Shown here: positions 34,677-44,128 of the stretch, piece after piece
Layout of the letters: each line of letters begins with the position of its first letter
Position numbering within the stretch: the stretch's first letter is position 1
DNA from: an uncultured Eubacteriales bacterium
GTDB taxonomy: Bacteria > Bacillota > Clostridia > Christensenellales > CAG-138
Direction of reading: 5' to 3'
DNA: 64,000 nucleotides
Assembly: GCA_902786465.1 (NCBI GenBank)
Contig: CADACQ010000001.1
Span: forward strand, 1 to 64,000
Notes under the pieces: model-generated
Databases searched by the model: none
Told to the model about the DNA's origin: nothing
Seen by the model: the letters and a program-made list of their open reading frames with translations, nothing else
Program-made: the position numbers and the translations under genes

Positions 34677-36044
34677 CTATATTTTTTTGATGCGTCTGGT
34701 TGTTAATTGCGACACTAATACTCCTATTACAACATTTGCTATTAGGTATGCCCCACTCGAAAGTAAATCTCCTCTTTGCAAAAAGAAAAAATAAAAAACA
34801 GCAAATGGGTATATAATATTGATTGTCTGAATTTTGCTTTGGCACATCCAATATTTTTTATCCAGATAAGATGAAGCGGTACCAATTGCTAGTGCAAATA
34901 GTACTATCCCTATTACTCCAAAATTAACATATGCTTCACCTATCAACGGCATAGAAACATTAGTAAAAGATGATCGGTAAAGAGAAGAAATGACCATTGC
35001 TCCAGTGCCAATAGGCTTCCCAGGCCATATTGTTCTTGGGACAAAAAACAACAAGGCCCCAAGTAATTGCCTGCCATAGCTAAAACCAAAAAATTGAGTA
35101 TATTGCCTCACGCTAATGAACATATTATGAGCATCGTAATTAACGGTCAAAAAACTCTCTGAAACAGCTTGATTGGCTAATGCACCTAAATTATTTAAAC
35201 TTGAAATCGTTTGGATTTTCCGAAAAATGCTGAAGATAGGAAAAGCTATTGTAAGACCTAAAAAAACAAGAATAGTAAACCAAATATTGCAGTTATCTTT
35301 GCCCCAAAAAATTATTAACATCCCAAAGTAAAACGCTCCCGCCATATACCGCGAAATACTCGTTGGAAAACAAGTCAACAGGAATAAAAACCCTGCTATA
35401 AAACATAAGAATCTTTTCGTTTTCCTTTTCTTTGGTACTAATAACGTAAATACAAACGTGTAAAGGATAGTATTCCTAAATACGTGAAAAAATAGCAAGG
35501 ATAGAGTGGAGTTTGAACTTATTCCAACGCGTGAACCGCGAAAGAGTAACCCATCAATTCCATTCGTGTACAGTAGGATTGCTGAAAATGCACACGAAAT
35601 CGCTAATACAATCAGAATACCACTAAATCTTAAATAGTATTCCTTATGATTAATTGATTGAATTCTAAAATTGATTTTAGTGCCAATATAAAAACATATT
35701 TGCCATAATGAGATTAATAGATTGCAACGTGTTATTTCATCATCTGTTGCCGAAAGACCCCATGCTGACCAACTTGCCAAATATTGCACTAACGGAGCAA
35801 CGCTGAAAAACACTATGCTAAAGAGCCAAAACATTACACAAAAGCTGTACGGATATTTTTTCACAGATGAGAAAAAACATATCGAAGAAAAAAACAGATT
35901 GATAGCGAACGTTAGAATAACAAGCGCACTTTTGTTATCTGTTGTTCTTTCGTTTAGCGAATAAATACAAAACAGCAAAACAGCAAAAAACAACAGAGAT
36001 AACTGGTAAAATTTCCTAGTTTTTATTGCCCATCTTTTCATCAT
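34677..36044 (-). CDS. wzy: O-antigen/capsule polymerase (Wzy), capsule locus
   Basis: 455 residues, about 11-12 membrane helices with a large outside loop (about 275-360) containing YRDRG-poor, aromatic sequence such as QYTQFFGFSYGRQLLGALLFFVPR and WPGKPIGTG, which is typical of the oligosaccharide repeat unit polymerase family. Wzy joins the flipped repeat units outside the membrane. It is one of the most AT-rich genes here, as usual for wzy. The ATG overlaps the stop of the GT4 gene upstream (ATGA); a second ATG follows directly. Confidence 0.85.
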   Translation of the reverse strand: MMKRWAIKTRKFYQLSLLFFAVLLFCIYSLNERTTDNKSALVILTFAINLFFSSICFFSSVKKYPYSFCVMFWLFSIVFFSVAPLVQYLASWSAWGLSATDDEITRCNLLISLWQICFYIGTKINFRIQSINHKEYYLRFSGILIVLAISCAFSAILLYTNGIDGLLFRGSRVGISSNSTLSLLFFHVFRNTILYTFVFTLLVPKKRKTKRFLCFIAGFLFLLTCFPTSISRYMAGAFYFGMLIIFWGKDNCNIWFTILVFLGLTIAFPIFSIFRKIQTISSLNNLGALANQAVSESFLTVNYDAHNMFISVRQYTQFFGFSYGRQLLGALLFFVPRTIWPGKPIGTGAMVISSLYRSSFTNVSMPLIGEAYVNFGVIGIVLFALAIGTASSYLDKKYWMCQSKIQTINIIYPFAVFYFFFLQRGDLLSSGAYLIANVVIGVLVSQLTTRRIKKI

Positions 36045-37156
36045 ATTTTGCTCACAACTGTATTACCATCTACTATCATCTTGAACAAACCTTCAACATC
36101 TCCACACTCGACAACGCTTTCAGCTGGGACGCTTTCTGGACTACCGCCAGTTTGGTAAGTGATGACTGGCGTACTACAAGCTTGAGCTTCCAGGTTCGTG
36201 GTTGGGTAGTTATCCTCGTGGGTCGGATTCACGAACACATCCGCTGCCGTATATATCTCCGCCAACTCTCGAGCGCTGTTGGTGCGAGGAAGGCCCAGAA
36301 CCTTTTTCGGCAGAGTTTTGATCTGTTTATCGCTCAGACCAATAAGCACGATTTTATACTCATCATTCAGTAGGTCAGCGAGCTGGATAAAGTCGTCCAG
36401 GCCCTTACGATCGTCCCAAACGCTGGCTACGCCCAGAACGATCTTTTTATCCGTTAGGCCATAGCGCTCTCGAAAGTCGCTGGGAGTAGGCTTAAAAACC
36501 GTGGTATCAATCGTGTTGTGATGAACCTCTACCGGATAATCTTTCAAAAAGCTCTGCTTGACCAGATCCGCCAGCCATTTCGATGGCGTGATGAGCATCA
36601 TGTTTTTAACACCTGTGAATGCATTGCGTTTACGAAGGTAATTCTTTCGGCAATTATCGATAAAAAGGCTTGCCGGATACCGTTTTATTTGCACACAATG
36701 GGTACAACCTGTTTTCCATTGGTCACATTTTGCAACTGTAAAATGCGAACAATGCCCAGTAAAGGCCCAACAATCATGCAACGTCCATTTCACCTGCATT
36801 TCCGGGCGACTCTTGATCCAATCAAACAGCTGCTCATAATTGATATAGTAACCATGGATATTGTGCAGCCACAGGAGATCCGGATCATACTCTTCTGCCC
36901 ATTTCAGAAAGCGTTTCGTGGCTTTTTTTGATCCAAGACCGTGCTCGTCCAGCAAACGAGAACGAACGCCATGGAGCCTTACATCCCACTCGTTTCCAAT
37001 GCGAACGGCATACTTGGTATGCTGCTCGGGCACGCTCTCCCGACCGTAAGCGATACGCACTTGATGGCCCTGGGCTTCCAATTCAGTGGCAAGATCAGTG
37101 CATATGCGTCCCGTACTCCGGATCCCGCAAACACTATTGATCATCAATACCTTCAC
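36041..37156 (-). CDS. Family 4 glycosyltransferase
   Basis: 371 residues, GTG start overlapping the previous stop, with AGGAGAG upstream. GT-B fold: N-terminal VLMINSVCGIRSTGR, then WTLHDCWAFTGHC with a Cys-rich stretch near 130-160 that may bind metal, and the donor-binding C-terminal FVNPTHEDNYPTTNLEAQACSTPVI. The WTLHDCWAFTG block is shared by a well-known clade of capsule and O-antigen transferases. It adds one sugar at the cytoplasmic face. Confidence 0.93.
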   Translation of the reverse strand: MKVLMINSVCGIRSTGRICTDLATELEAQGHQVRIAYGRESVPEQHTKYAVRIGNEWDVRLHGVRSRLLDEHGLGSKKATKRFLKWAEEYDPDLLWLHNIHGYYINYEQLFDWIKSRPEMQVKWTLHDCWAFTGHCSHFTVAKCDQWKTGCTHCVQIKRYPASLFIDNCRKNYLRKRNAFTGVKNMMLITPSKWLADLVKQSFLKDYPVEVHHNTIDTTVFKPTPSDFRERYGLTDKKIVLGVASVWDDRKGLDDFIQLADLLNDEYKIVLIGLSDKQIKTLPKKVLGLPRTNSARELAEIYTAADVFVNPTHEDNYPTTNLEAQACSTPVITYQTGGSPESVPAESVVECGDVEGLFKMIVDGNTVVSKI

Positions 37157-38394
37157 TCAGCTACTCTCCTTTTACGAAGCAACTCACCCATCATTTTTCC
37201 ATATTTATCCATCGCAACTTCGTAAGCATACCGGTTCTTATACAGTTCCTTCGCTCTGGCTCCCATGATTCTGCACTCTTCAGGATTCTCAACCATCGTA
37301 ATGATTGCGTTCTTCAAGCCCTCGCCATCTCCGATCTTTATGCTGTGGCCGATCCTTTCATCTTCCACTTCTTTCGCCAGATAACTATCCTTCTCAACGA
37401 CAGCCAAAACCGGCTGACCACCTTGAAGATAACTGTAATACTTGCTCGGGGCGCATGTGCCCTTAAGACCACGCTCCAGGCTCACTATGCAGCAGGAGCT
37501 TACTGCCACAGCCTGCTGAAAGTCTTTCCCAGTGAGGAAATCCAGAAGCTGGACATTGCTCAGATTCTTCTCTCTGATCCTTGCTTCAACAGTATCTTTC
37601 TTATTACCATGGCCAACAATCAGAAAACGAACTCTGCCATCCTCTTTCAACAGCTCCGCTGCTTCCATCATGGTCTCAACATCTTGACAAGTACCCATAT
37701 TGCCGAAATAGGAAACAATAAACTGGCCATCCTTGTATCCAAACCGCACATAAGCCTCATGATCCGGTTTGCTCTCCTTCTCGTGTGCCCAGTTCGCGAT
37801 GGTCACAATTCGATCCGGGGAAAGCTCCGTACGATGCTCAAGCAGAAAGTCCTTCATCTCATCCGTCAGTGCAACAACACAGTCAACTGCACTGTACAGT
37901 CTCTTATTGATCCAGTTCATGACCTTGCTGATCACGCTGTTCGACGTAAGAGACTGAGAAGCATACGCAACCTCGGGGTAAACATCATATGCAACAAACA
38001 CTAATTTCGTGCCATACTTCTTTTTTGCTCTGAGTGACACTATCGGAAGCACCGGGGGATTGGAGTAAACGATGACCGCCCTATAGTTCTTTAAATAGGA
38101 TGTATACAGCAAAGCATGGAAGGTGAAGGAAAAATAGTTGATCAGGCGGCTAAATGTTCCGACCCGACCAAGTTGCATATATTTGATTCGTTTGATTCCT
38201 ATCCCATCAACTGTTTCCTCAAGTGGAAGGTGCTTGTCAGTACTGTATTCCTTTGGATATCCAACTAGTCCGTCTACTGTAAATCCATGAGAAGCCAGAT
38301 ATTTTGCGGTGTCAAACGGCAAGGTCGCCGAAGAATTATACTCTGGATAAAAGAATTGACACAAAAACAATACGTCTTTCTTAATGTGTTTCAC
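37153..38394 (-). CDS. Family 4 glycosyltransferase, WbuB-like (possible L-FucNAc transferase)
   Basis: 413 residues, GTG start. It has the WbuB-type N-terminus FLCQFFYPEYNSSATLPFD, then YSNPPVLPIVSL, YDVYPEVA, FGNMGTCQDVETMMEAA and the C-terminal GTCAPSKYYSYLQGGQPVL. WbuB of E. coli O26 adds L-FucNAc to the first sugar. The presence of capE-capF-capG in this operon fits that donor; the assignment is inferred. It is the first glycosyltransferase after the initiating enzyme, and overlaps the next gene by four bases. Confidence 0.92.
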   Translation of the reverse strand: MKHIKKDVLFLCQFFYPEYNSSATLPFDTAKYLASHGFTVDGLVGYPKEYSTDKHLPLEETVDGIGIKRIKYMQLGRVGTFSRLINYFSFTFHALLYTSYLKNYRAVIVYSNPPVLPIVSLRAKKKYGTKLVFVAYDVYPEVAYASQSLTSNSVISKVMNWINKRLYSAVDCVVALTDEMKDFLLEHRTELSPDRIVTIANWAHEKESKPDHEAYVRFGYKDGQFIVSYFGNMGTCQDVETMMEAAELLKEDGRVRFLIVGHGNKKDTVEARIREKNLSNVQLLDFLTGKDFQQAVAVSSCCIVSLERGLKGTCAPSKYYSYLQGGQPVLAVVEKDSYLAKEVEDERIGHSIKIGDGEGLKNAIITMVENPEECRIMGARAKELYKNRYAYEVAMDKYGKMMGELLRKRRVAE

Positions 38395-38623
38395 AGTTCC
38401 TATGCCCTCTCATGTCGTGACAAAAGATACTACAATTATCTCTATGAATAGAATTGCACCAACGGCATATCACATATCATCAACTTTTCTCTACCCCGTT
38501 CAATTTAACCTTCTCCCAAAGTGCTTCGCTATTCTGATCGAAGGGTATCACTCATCAAGAAATAATTAAGCTTAAGCGAGTAGTTCATAGCACGTCCAAA
38601 AACCCTAACTTGTACCACTTATC

Positions 38624-40021
38624 CTATTTTGATGCCATTTTTTCGGATGCATTTGGTGTAACTTCCCGTTTTTCATAGTCCATCGCCGTCGTCTGACCTT
38701 CGGCTATGCCCTCGGTGCTTTCAGGCAAGAAGAGAATCTTGACGGTGGCGAAGATGATGCGCAGATCCTGGACGAGGCTGGGATCGGAGATGTACATAAG
38801 ATCCATCAGGAGCTTGTCGTAGGGCGTGGTATTGTACTTTCCGTAGACCTGGGCATACCCCGTCAGGCCCGCCTTGCACTGCAGGCGCAGGCGGAATTCC
38901 GGCATTTGCTTTTCATATTCGGCCGCTATCTCCGGCCGCTCCGGACGAGGGCCTACGATCGACATGTCCCCTTTTACTATGTTCAGAAGCTGCGGGAGCT
39001 CATCGATCCTGAACTTACGGATCACACGTCCCACCGGTGTGATCCTATCATCATTCTCTCCTGTGCTCAATCGGGCGATGCCGTCCTTCTCGGCATCCAC
39101 CCGCATAGAACGGAATTTGATGACTTTGAACACCTTTCCGTTCTTAGTCAATCGATCCTGTTTGTAGAAGGCCGGCCCTCCATCCTTTCTCACCAGGATA
39201 GCAACGACCAGCAACATGGGGCTGGTTATGATCAATGCAACTGAACTGAACAATATATCCAATATCCGCTTGGCAGCCAAATACTCCGGCTTTGGATTAT
39301 ATCGACTTACTTTGTAGATGGGTAGGTGAAGGATATGCAACTTTGTCGCACTGGCCATGATCACATCCCCGATACGCGGCAGAACCAGCATCTGGATCCC
39401 TTTTTCCACACAGTATTTCATGAGGATGTTGCGGTCATGACTATGGATCCCACTGGTAAACACGATTTCCGCATCGTCGATCGACGACAAATTGTTGAGG
39501 ACATACCCTACTTGAAGAATCTTTTCGATCTTGAATTTCCTGGACAATCCGTACTTTTCGACCAAGCTGTCCATCCCCAGGCGAACATCGTAAATGATGT
39601 ACGTTTTTTTTGCCGGATACGTATCAAAATACCATTTATTCGCCAGATATGCCCATAAGACTGCCAACACCGCCTGACCAAGGATCGCCAGCAATCCCGG
39701 CCAGATGGGTTCTAACCCTTTGCACAGGAAACAGATGAGTATATATATGAAACCGTCAGCCAGGCACGCAGCCAGCATCTGACTGTATGCCAATTCAGAC
39801 ACGCGAGAATATGATACTAAAAACGCATCAAATGTCCTTCCAAAGAAAACATACAAAAAAACATACAGCAACAATACGTACAGCCGTGCGTTCCCGGCAA
39901 ATAAGGCCGCTGTGTGATTTGCGTAAAAAAGATACCAGCAAAGCGCGAAGGGCAACGTTATCAAGCACACAGCGAACAGCTTAACTATTCGCAAGCTGAC
40001 ATCATGTTTCAATCCTCGCAT
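38624..40021 (-). CDS. Initiating sugar transferase, WbaP/WcaJ-like polyprenyl glycosylphosphotransferase
   Basis: 465 residues from the ATG at 40021, nine bases after GGAGAG; a TTG further up is unlikely. Four N-terminal membrane helices, a soluble middle domain (about 140-245), one helix (about 258-282) and the catalytic bacterial sugar transferase domain with FYKQDRLTKNGKVF, KFRSMRVDAE, RKFRIDELPQLLNIVKGDMSIVG-type sequence and PRPERP. It transfers a sugar-1-phosphate from UDP-sugar to undecaprenyl phosphate, starting the repeat. A 228-bp gap (38395-38623) without genes follows. Confidence 0.95.
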   Translation of the reverse strand: MRGLKHDVSLRIVKLFAVCLITLPFALCWYLFYANHTAALFAGNARLYVLLLYVFLYVFFGRTFDAFLVSYSRVSELAYSQMLAACLADGFIYILICFLCKGLEPIWPGLLAILGQAVLAVLWAYLANKWYFDTYPAKKTYIIYDVRLGMDSLVEKYGLSRKFKIEKILQVGYVLNNLSSIDDAEIVFTSGIHSHDRNILMKYCVEKGIQMLVLPRIGDVIMASATKLHILHLPIYKVSRYNPKPEYLAAKRILDILFSSVALIITSPMLLVVAILVRKDGGPAFYKQDRLTKNGKVFKVIKFRSMRVDAEKDGIARLSTGENDDRITPVGRVIRKFRIDELPQLLNIVKGDMSIVGPRPERPEIAAEYEKQMPEFRLRLQCKAGLTGYAQVYGKYNTTPYDKLLMDLMYISDPSLVQDLRIIFATVKILFLPESTEGIAEGQTTAMDYEKREVTPNASEKMASK

Positions 40022-40210
40022 CCGTTTATTCTCTCCAACTTCCAACTTGAATCGGTTTTATAACAGGTTCCATGCCTGTTTTTGCCATGCCTTCGGACTT
40101 CAAAGCGGCTAAAACGCTTCGATAGGCCCTTTTCCTCTTGTGTCGGCCGGGCGGTTTCGGGGCGGCTATGGCCGCGCGCACGTCCGTTTCGGCTTCCTGT
40201 GTTATGACCG

Positions 40211-40891
40211 TCAGAGCAGTTCTTTCAACCGTCCGTTGGTCCGTTTCATGATGGCCGCCCAGTCCTCGGCGTAACGCCGCTGACAGGTGAGCCAGTCCTT
40301 ATACCCCGTTTCGGTGCCGTGGATGTCGCTGCCCACGGCCACGATGAGCCCTTCCCGGGCCCACTCCCGAAGATATCGCTTGCCGAAACGTTTCTTCAGG
40401 TTGTCCACGTTCACCTGGCCCCACACATTTTCCAGGCGGAACAGCTTCTCCACCTCTTTGCGGTCGTACCGGTCCACATGGGCCAGGACGATCCGAAAGT
40501 CTTCATCGTCCGATATGGCTTCCACCGAGTCCAGCAGCCCTTCCGACCAGCGAGTGAAAGGCATTTCCAACAGCAGCAGCTTCGTGCCCTGGAGCCGCAG
40601 CTCCTTCAACCCTGGCAGTTGGTCGATCCCCTCGAAGGCCAGGACCTCAGCACCCAGCAGCACTTTGGGCGCATTCTTGGGAACGTGAGTCAGAAGCTCC
40701 TCGTAGCAGCGCTGCCGCTTCTTCAGAAAGCTATCCACGCTGACATGGTGTCCGTAAAAATGGGACGTGGCACAAATCACCTCCACCCCCGCCTCCCGGG
40801 CCAGCTTCAACTGCTGCCGGGAGGTCTCCCATCCATCGCTGCCGTGATCGCAGCGAGGCAGGATATGGGCGTGAAAATCGATCTGAGTCAT
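40211..40891 (-). CDS. cpsB: PHP-family protein tyrosine phosphatase (CpsB/YwqE)
   Basis: 226 residues if started at the ATG at 40891 (MTQIDFHAH); a start at 40903 is also possible. Metal ligands of the PHP fold are visible: DFHAHILP at 4-11, HGSDG, an Asp/His block LAHVDRYD, and SDIHG near the end. It dephosphorylates the tyrosine-rich tail of the CpsD kinase encoded directly upstream, controlling chain length and polymer output. The cpsC-cpsD-cpsB order is the usual set in Bacillota. Confidence 0.93.
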   Translation of the reverse strand: MTQIDFHAHILPRCDHGSDGWETSRQQLKLAREAGVEVICATSHFYGHHVSVDSFLKKRQRCYEELLTHVPKNAPKVLLGAEVLAFEGIDQLPGLKELRLQGTKLLLLEMPFTRWSEGLLDSVEAISDDEDFRIVLAHVDRYDRKEVEKLFRLENVWGQVNVDNLKKRFGKRYLREWAREGLIVAVGSDIHGTETGYKDWLTCQRRYAEDWAAIMKRTNGRLKELL

Positions 40892-40906
40892 TCCCGAGAC
40901 CATCCT

Positions 40907-41737
40907 TTACCTGTTGTTCTCGTACCCGTACTTATAACCGTACTTGTACCCGTATTTATACCCGTATTTGTATCCGTACTTATAACCGTATTTATACCCG
41001 TACTTGCCGCCCTGCTTCAGGCTGATGTCGTTGATGACCACCCCGCAGATCCGAGCGCCGGCGCTGACCAGGGCGCCTTCGGCTTCCGCCAGGTCCCGCT
41101 GCTTGGTATGGCCCGCACGAACCACCAGCACCATGCCGTCCACCAGCCGGGACACGATCTGAGCGTCGGCAACCTCGTTGATGGGAGGCAGGTCGATGAT
41201 GATGTAGGCGTACTCCTTGCGGAACCGGTCGATCTCTGTCTGGAAGTTGGCCGAAGCCAGCATCTCCGAGGGGTTGGGGGGGATCTTGCCCACGGGAAGG
41301 ATGGACAGGGGGATCCCCTCCACACCGAAGACGTTGCACACGTCCACATTGGCCAAGAGGTCGCTGAGACCGTTCTTGGTGTGGATGCGCCAGAGGCGGG
41401 CCACGTTGGGCTTGCGCATATCACAGTCGATAAGGAGCGTGGGCTTACCCAGCATGGCGAAGGCGATGGCGATATTGCTGGCGGTCAGGCTCTTGCCCTC
41501 GGAGGGGTTGGGGCTGGTCACGCCGAAGACCCGGCATTCGGATTCGCCCAGGGAAGCCACGCTGTACATCAGATTGGTCCGAAGCTGGATATAGGACTCC
41601 CGGATGGCGAAGGCGCTCTTCCTGGTCAACAGCTTTTTCCGGTTCTCCCGAATGGCGTCCCGATCGCTTTCCACCCGCTTGACGGGCTTTTTCTTGTTCG
41701 TTGCGGCAGGGACCGATCTCTTCTCATTAGTTTCCAT
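40907..41737 (-). CDS. cpsD: Capsular tyrosine kinase CpsD with seven-unit KYGY tail
   Basis: 276 residues. BY-kinase motifs: Walker A TSPNPSEGKSLT (74-85), Walker A' LLIDCDMRKP (101-110) and Walker B IIIDLPP (179-185). Residues 245-272 are seven perfect K-Y-G-Y units, 14 tyrosines, ending GYENNR. The tail is the autophosphorylated segment of the family, which normally has only a few spaced tyrosines. It works with the membrane activator CpsC, whose gene it overlaps by 11 bp, and is reversed by CpsB. Confidence 0.95.
   Translation of the reverse strand: METNEKRSVPAATNKKKPVKRVESDRDAIRENRKKLLTRKSAFAIRESYIQLRTNLMYSVASLGESECRVFGVTSPNPSEGKSLTASNIAIAFAMLGKPTLLIDCDMRKPNVARLWRIHTKNGLSDLLANVDVCNVFGVEGIPLSILPVGKIPPNPSEMLASANFQTEIDRFRKEYAYIIIDLPPINEVADAQIVSRLVDGMVLVVRAGHTKQRDLAEAEGALVSAGARICGVVINDISLKQGGKYGYKYGYKYGYKYGYKYGYKYGYKYGYENNR
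40922..41005 (-). repeat. Seven tandem 12-bp units coding the KYGY tail
   Basis: Seven 12-base units, each coding Lys-Tyr-Gly-Tyr, with synonymous third-base changes between units (TAC/TAT, GGG/GGT). The protein repeat is perfect while the DNA is not. Confidence 0.93.
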
Positions 41738-42512
41738 GGGTGATCTCCTCCTTTACGGACACGTTCCAAGGCTCGGGCGTTTCGCCGGCCACCTCCACGT
41801 GGGGGATGTTCCCGATGACGGGGCAGTTGGTCACCTTGGCGATCTCCTCTGAGGAATAGATCGTGGTGTCCAGCAGGGCCCTGAGCACGAAGAAGGCCGC
41901 GGAAACCACCAGGCCCGCCAGCAGGCCGATGGCCACGTTCTTTGTTAGGCTGGGACTGGAGTGGGTCTTGGGCACAACGGCATAGTCCACGATCTCCACG
42001 CCGCCGGCCTTGGTGATACGGATGATCTCGTCGGGGACGTATTGGGCAAAGGTGTTGGCGATATCGGCGGACAGCTGGGGATCCACGGTCACCACCTTGA
42101 TCTCCAGTATCTTGGTGCCCGAGGGCACGTTCACCGAGGTCATGCTCTTAAGCTTATTTGGGGTGACGTTGAATTCAGCGTATTCAGGATGCTCCGAATT
42201 CAGCCGTTCCGACACCACGGCCAGAGCCGCATTGCTCTTGACGATGGCCTGGTAGGTCTTGATCAGGTTGTCCGCCGCGGCGAGATCGGCATTGGTGACC
42301 GTGCCGGACTCCGTGCCCTTGGGATTGGTGTACACATACATGGAGGCCGTAGCGGTATACTTCTTGGTGATAAAGAGGGTCGTCCCTACCCCCGCCAGGA
42401 TCGCTGCCAGCAGACCGATGGCCACGATGGGGATCCATCGGCTGAGGATGACCTGAAACACCTCCATCAGGTCGATCTCGGTCTCTTCATAGGTTCGCTT
42501 TGCCGTTTCCAA
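41727..42512 (-). CDS. cpsC: Chain-length regulator CpsC (Wzz family)
   Basis: 261 residues, started at TTG 42512 after AAGAGGA (six bases); the longer frame starts inside the ribosome site. Wzz topology: a membrane helix at about 27-47, a large outside domain (SVNVPSGTKILEIKV, TFAQYVPDEI) and a second helix near 195-215 followed by a cytosolic tail that activates CpsD. It sets polymer length with the kinase. It is the first gene of the operon. Confidence 0.93.
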   Translation of the reverse strand: METAKRTYEETEIDLMEVFQVILSRWIPIVAIGLLAAILAGVGTTLFITKKYTATASMYVYTNPKGTESGTVTNADLAAADNLIKTYQAIVKSNAALAVVSERLNSEHPEYAEFNVTPNKLKSMTSVNVPSGTKILEIKVVTVDPQLSADIANTFAQYVPDEIIRITKAGGVEIVDYAVVPKTHSSPSLTKNVAIGLLAGLVVSAAFFVLRALLDTTIYSSEEIAKVTNCPVIGNIPHVEVAGETPEPWNVSVKEEITHGN

Positions 42513-42600
42513 TGCTGTCCTCTTCCTTTCTTGCAAAAGCCTTCTCTGATGCAGTATAAGCCCTCTATGCCCATATGGACATAAATGTACAGCTTATAGA

Positions 42601-42629
42601 ATTATACAAAGAAGCCAAAGATAAGTCAA
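42601..42629 (-). promoter_or_regulatory. Main promoter of the capsule operon
   Basis: On the minus strand TTGACT (42624-42629), exactly 17 bp, TATAAT (42601-42606). It should drive the 22-kb operon from cpsC to the nucleotidyltransferase. Confidence 0.85.
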
Positions 42630-42850
42630 TATTGCCGCCCTATCATCCGATAATAGTTTACATATATATAAATAAATATGTGTTTTTCGTCTTTTCTTGC
42701 GGCAAAAGCATACGATGCACATCTGGGAGGCACGGCGGATCGCCATGCCCGATCCCCTCGACGTTCTGTGCGGTCGATCCTATATGATATCGCTGCAGTT
42801 CCGATCGAAGTGGACCAGCCGTACAGTTTCTTCCTTTTCCGCTTCTTTCC

Positions 42851-42879
42851 TTGACTACAGGCTTAGAATTGACTATAAT
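42851..42879 (+). promoter_or_regulatory. Promoter of the NAGPA-LCP pair
   Basis: TTGACT (42851-42856), 17 bp, TATAAT (42874-42879); the same boxes and spacing as the divergent cps promoter. Confidence 0.85.
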
Positions 42880-42988
42880 ACAAAAAATAGGAAAAGTATT
42901 GGTATGCCATGAAGGGGAGAGCCATTGCAGCACGATTCCGCCTGATTCCTCGTCTCCTTCCAAGGCAAAAACGAATCCGGAGGTATCC

Positions 42989-44098
42989 ATGAAGATACAG
43001 AAACGAGCTCTTTGTCTGTTGCTTTGCCTGTCGTTCATACTCGGCGCCGCGGCATGCGGTGGAAATGAGCCCAACCAGGTTGTAGCCGTTACGGAACAGC
43101 CTGTCCAGCATACCGAAACGCCCACACAAACGCCCATCGTCACCGAGGAACCTACGACCCAAATGTTCATCGTAGCTGAACCTTCCCATGCCCCCGAACG
43201 CACCCCTGCGCCTACCCCCACCCCTACGCCCACCCCTACTCCCACGCCCAAGCCGACTCGCGATCCGCTTCCGGGGGACATAACCAATAAATTCCCCACC
43301 TATGATACCGGCGTCAACGCGGACTACAGCTACCAGTCCGAGGAGTTGCGCATCGCCATCGACAAGGTGGAGGACGAGGATCTGCACCAGGTCTACTACG
43401 TGGCTGACATCTGGATCAGGAACATCAGCGCTTTCCGCACTGGCTTCGGCAACGGAGCCTATAACCACGGCACAGAGGACGCTGAAGATTTTGTGGAGCG
43501 GGAACATGCCGTGCTGGGCGTCAACGGTTCCTATAACAACGGCGTTCTGTTCCACAACGGGGAACTAATACGAAAGACTGTGGACGCCACCTACGGTGCC
43601 ATGGTATTGTATAACGATGGGACCATGAAAGCCTATAACGTGTCGAAGGATGGATTCAACCTCACCAGAGAGATGAAAAAAGGCATTCGTCACATCTGGC
43701 AATTTGGCCCGGTACTGGTACAAGAGGGTAAAGGCACTTTAAAATCCAAGTATAGGACCCGTCATCCCCGCAATATCATCGGGTATTATGAGCCAGGCCA
43801 TTATGTTCTCGTAACGGTGGATGGCCGGACCAAGAAAGCTATCGGCATGACGGAAGAGGAAGAGGTAGAACTGATGCTCTCTCTGGGCTGTCAGGAAGCC
43901 ATGAACCTGGACGGCGGCACCAGCGCGGTCATGGTCTTTATGGGCGAGATCATCAGCTCGCCATCCAACATGGGCACCGGCCGCGCCGAAGGCGGACGCA
44001 AGCTGCTGGATATGGTGCTGTTCGGGGAATTCGATGCGGAGGGCAACGCCCCCGCCCTGGCAGACATCCCCCCTGAGAAGTTCCGCATAGCGGAGTGA
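42989..44098 (+). CDS. NAGPA-type phosphodiester glycosidase, probable lipoprotein
   Basis: 369 residues, ATG six bases after CCGGAGG. Signal peptide to about 22 with Cys23 after GAAA, an imperfect lipobox. A Thr/Pro-rich linker (about 24-95, with a TP repeat of six or more units) leads to the NAGPA domain (PF09992): GVNGSYNNGVL, GAMVLYNDG, VTVDGRTKKAIGMTEEE and AMNLDGGTSAVM. The family removes alpha-GlcNAc or similar sugars from phosphodiesters and is often found on bacterial surfaces. Here it is followed by an LCP gene and lies between two polysaccharide loci, so the substrate may be a sugar-1-phosphate or phosphodiester-linked wall polymer. Confidence 0.9.
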   Translation: MKIQKRALCLLLCLSFILGAAACGGNEPNQVVAVTEQPVQHTETPTQTPIVTEEPTTQMFIVAEPSHAPERTPAPTPTPTPTPTPTPKPTRDPLPGDITNKFPTYDTGVNADYSYQSEELRIAIDKVEDEDLHQVYYVADIWIRNISAFRTGFGNGAYNHGTEDAEDFVEREHAVLGVNGSYNNGVLFHNGELIRKTVDATYGAMVLYNDGTMKAYNVSKDGFNLTREMKKGIRHIWQFGPVLVQEGKGTLKSKYRTRHPRNIIGYYEPGHYVLVTVDGRTKKAIGMTEEEEVELMLSLGCQEAMNLDGGTSAVMVFMGEIISSPSNMGTGRAEGGRKLLDMVLFGEFDAEGNAPALADIPPEKFRIAE

Positions 44099-44128
44099 GC
44101 CCCTTTCGTGAAACGAAAAAGGAGATCT

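Larger units (their letters stand above)
42513..42988. other. Divergent promoter region between cpsC and the phosphodiester glycosidase gene
   Basis: 476 bp with no credible gene. It carries the cps promoter (minus) and the glycosidase promoter (plus) 221 bp apart, with no strong hairpin or operator noticed between them. The leader of cpsC would be about 80 bases. Confidence 0.7.

Noticed and set aside
40922..41005. Short tandem repeats as a possible CRISPR array
   Set aside because: 12-bp units without spacers, in frame within cpsD, coding a tyrosine-rich tail.
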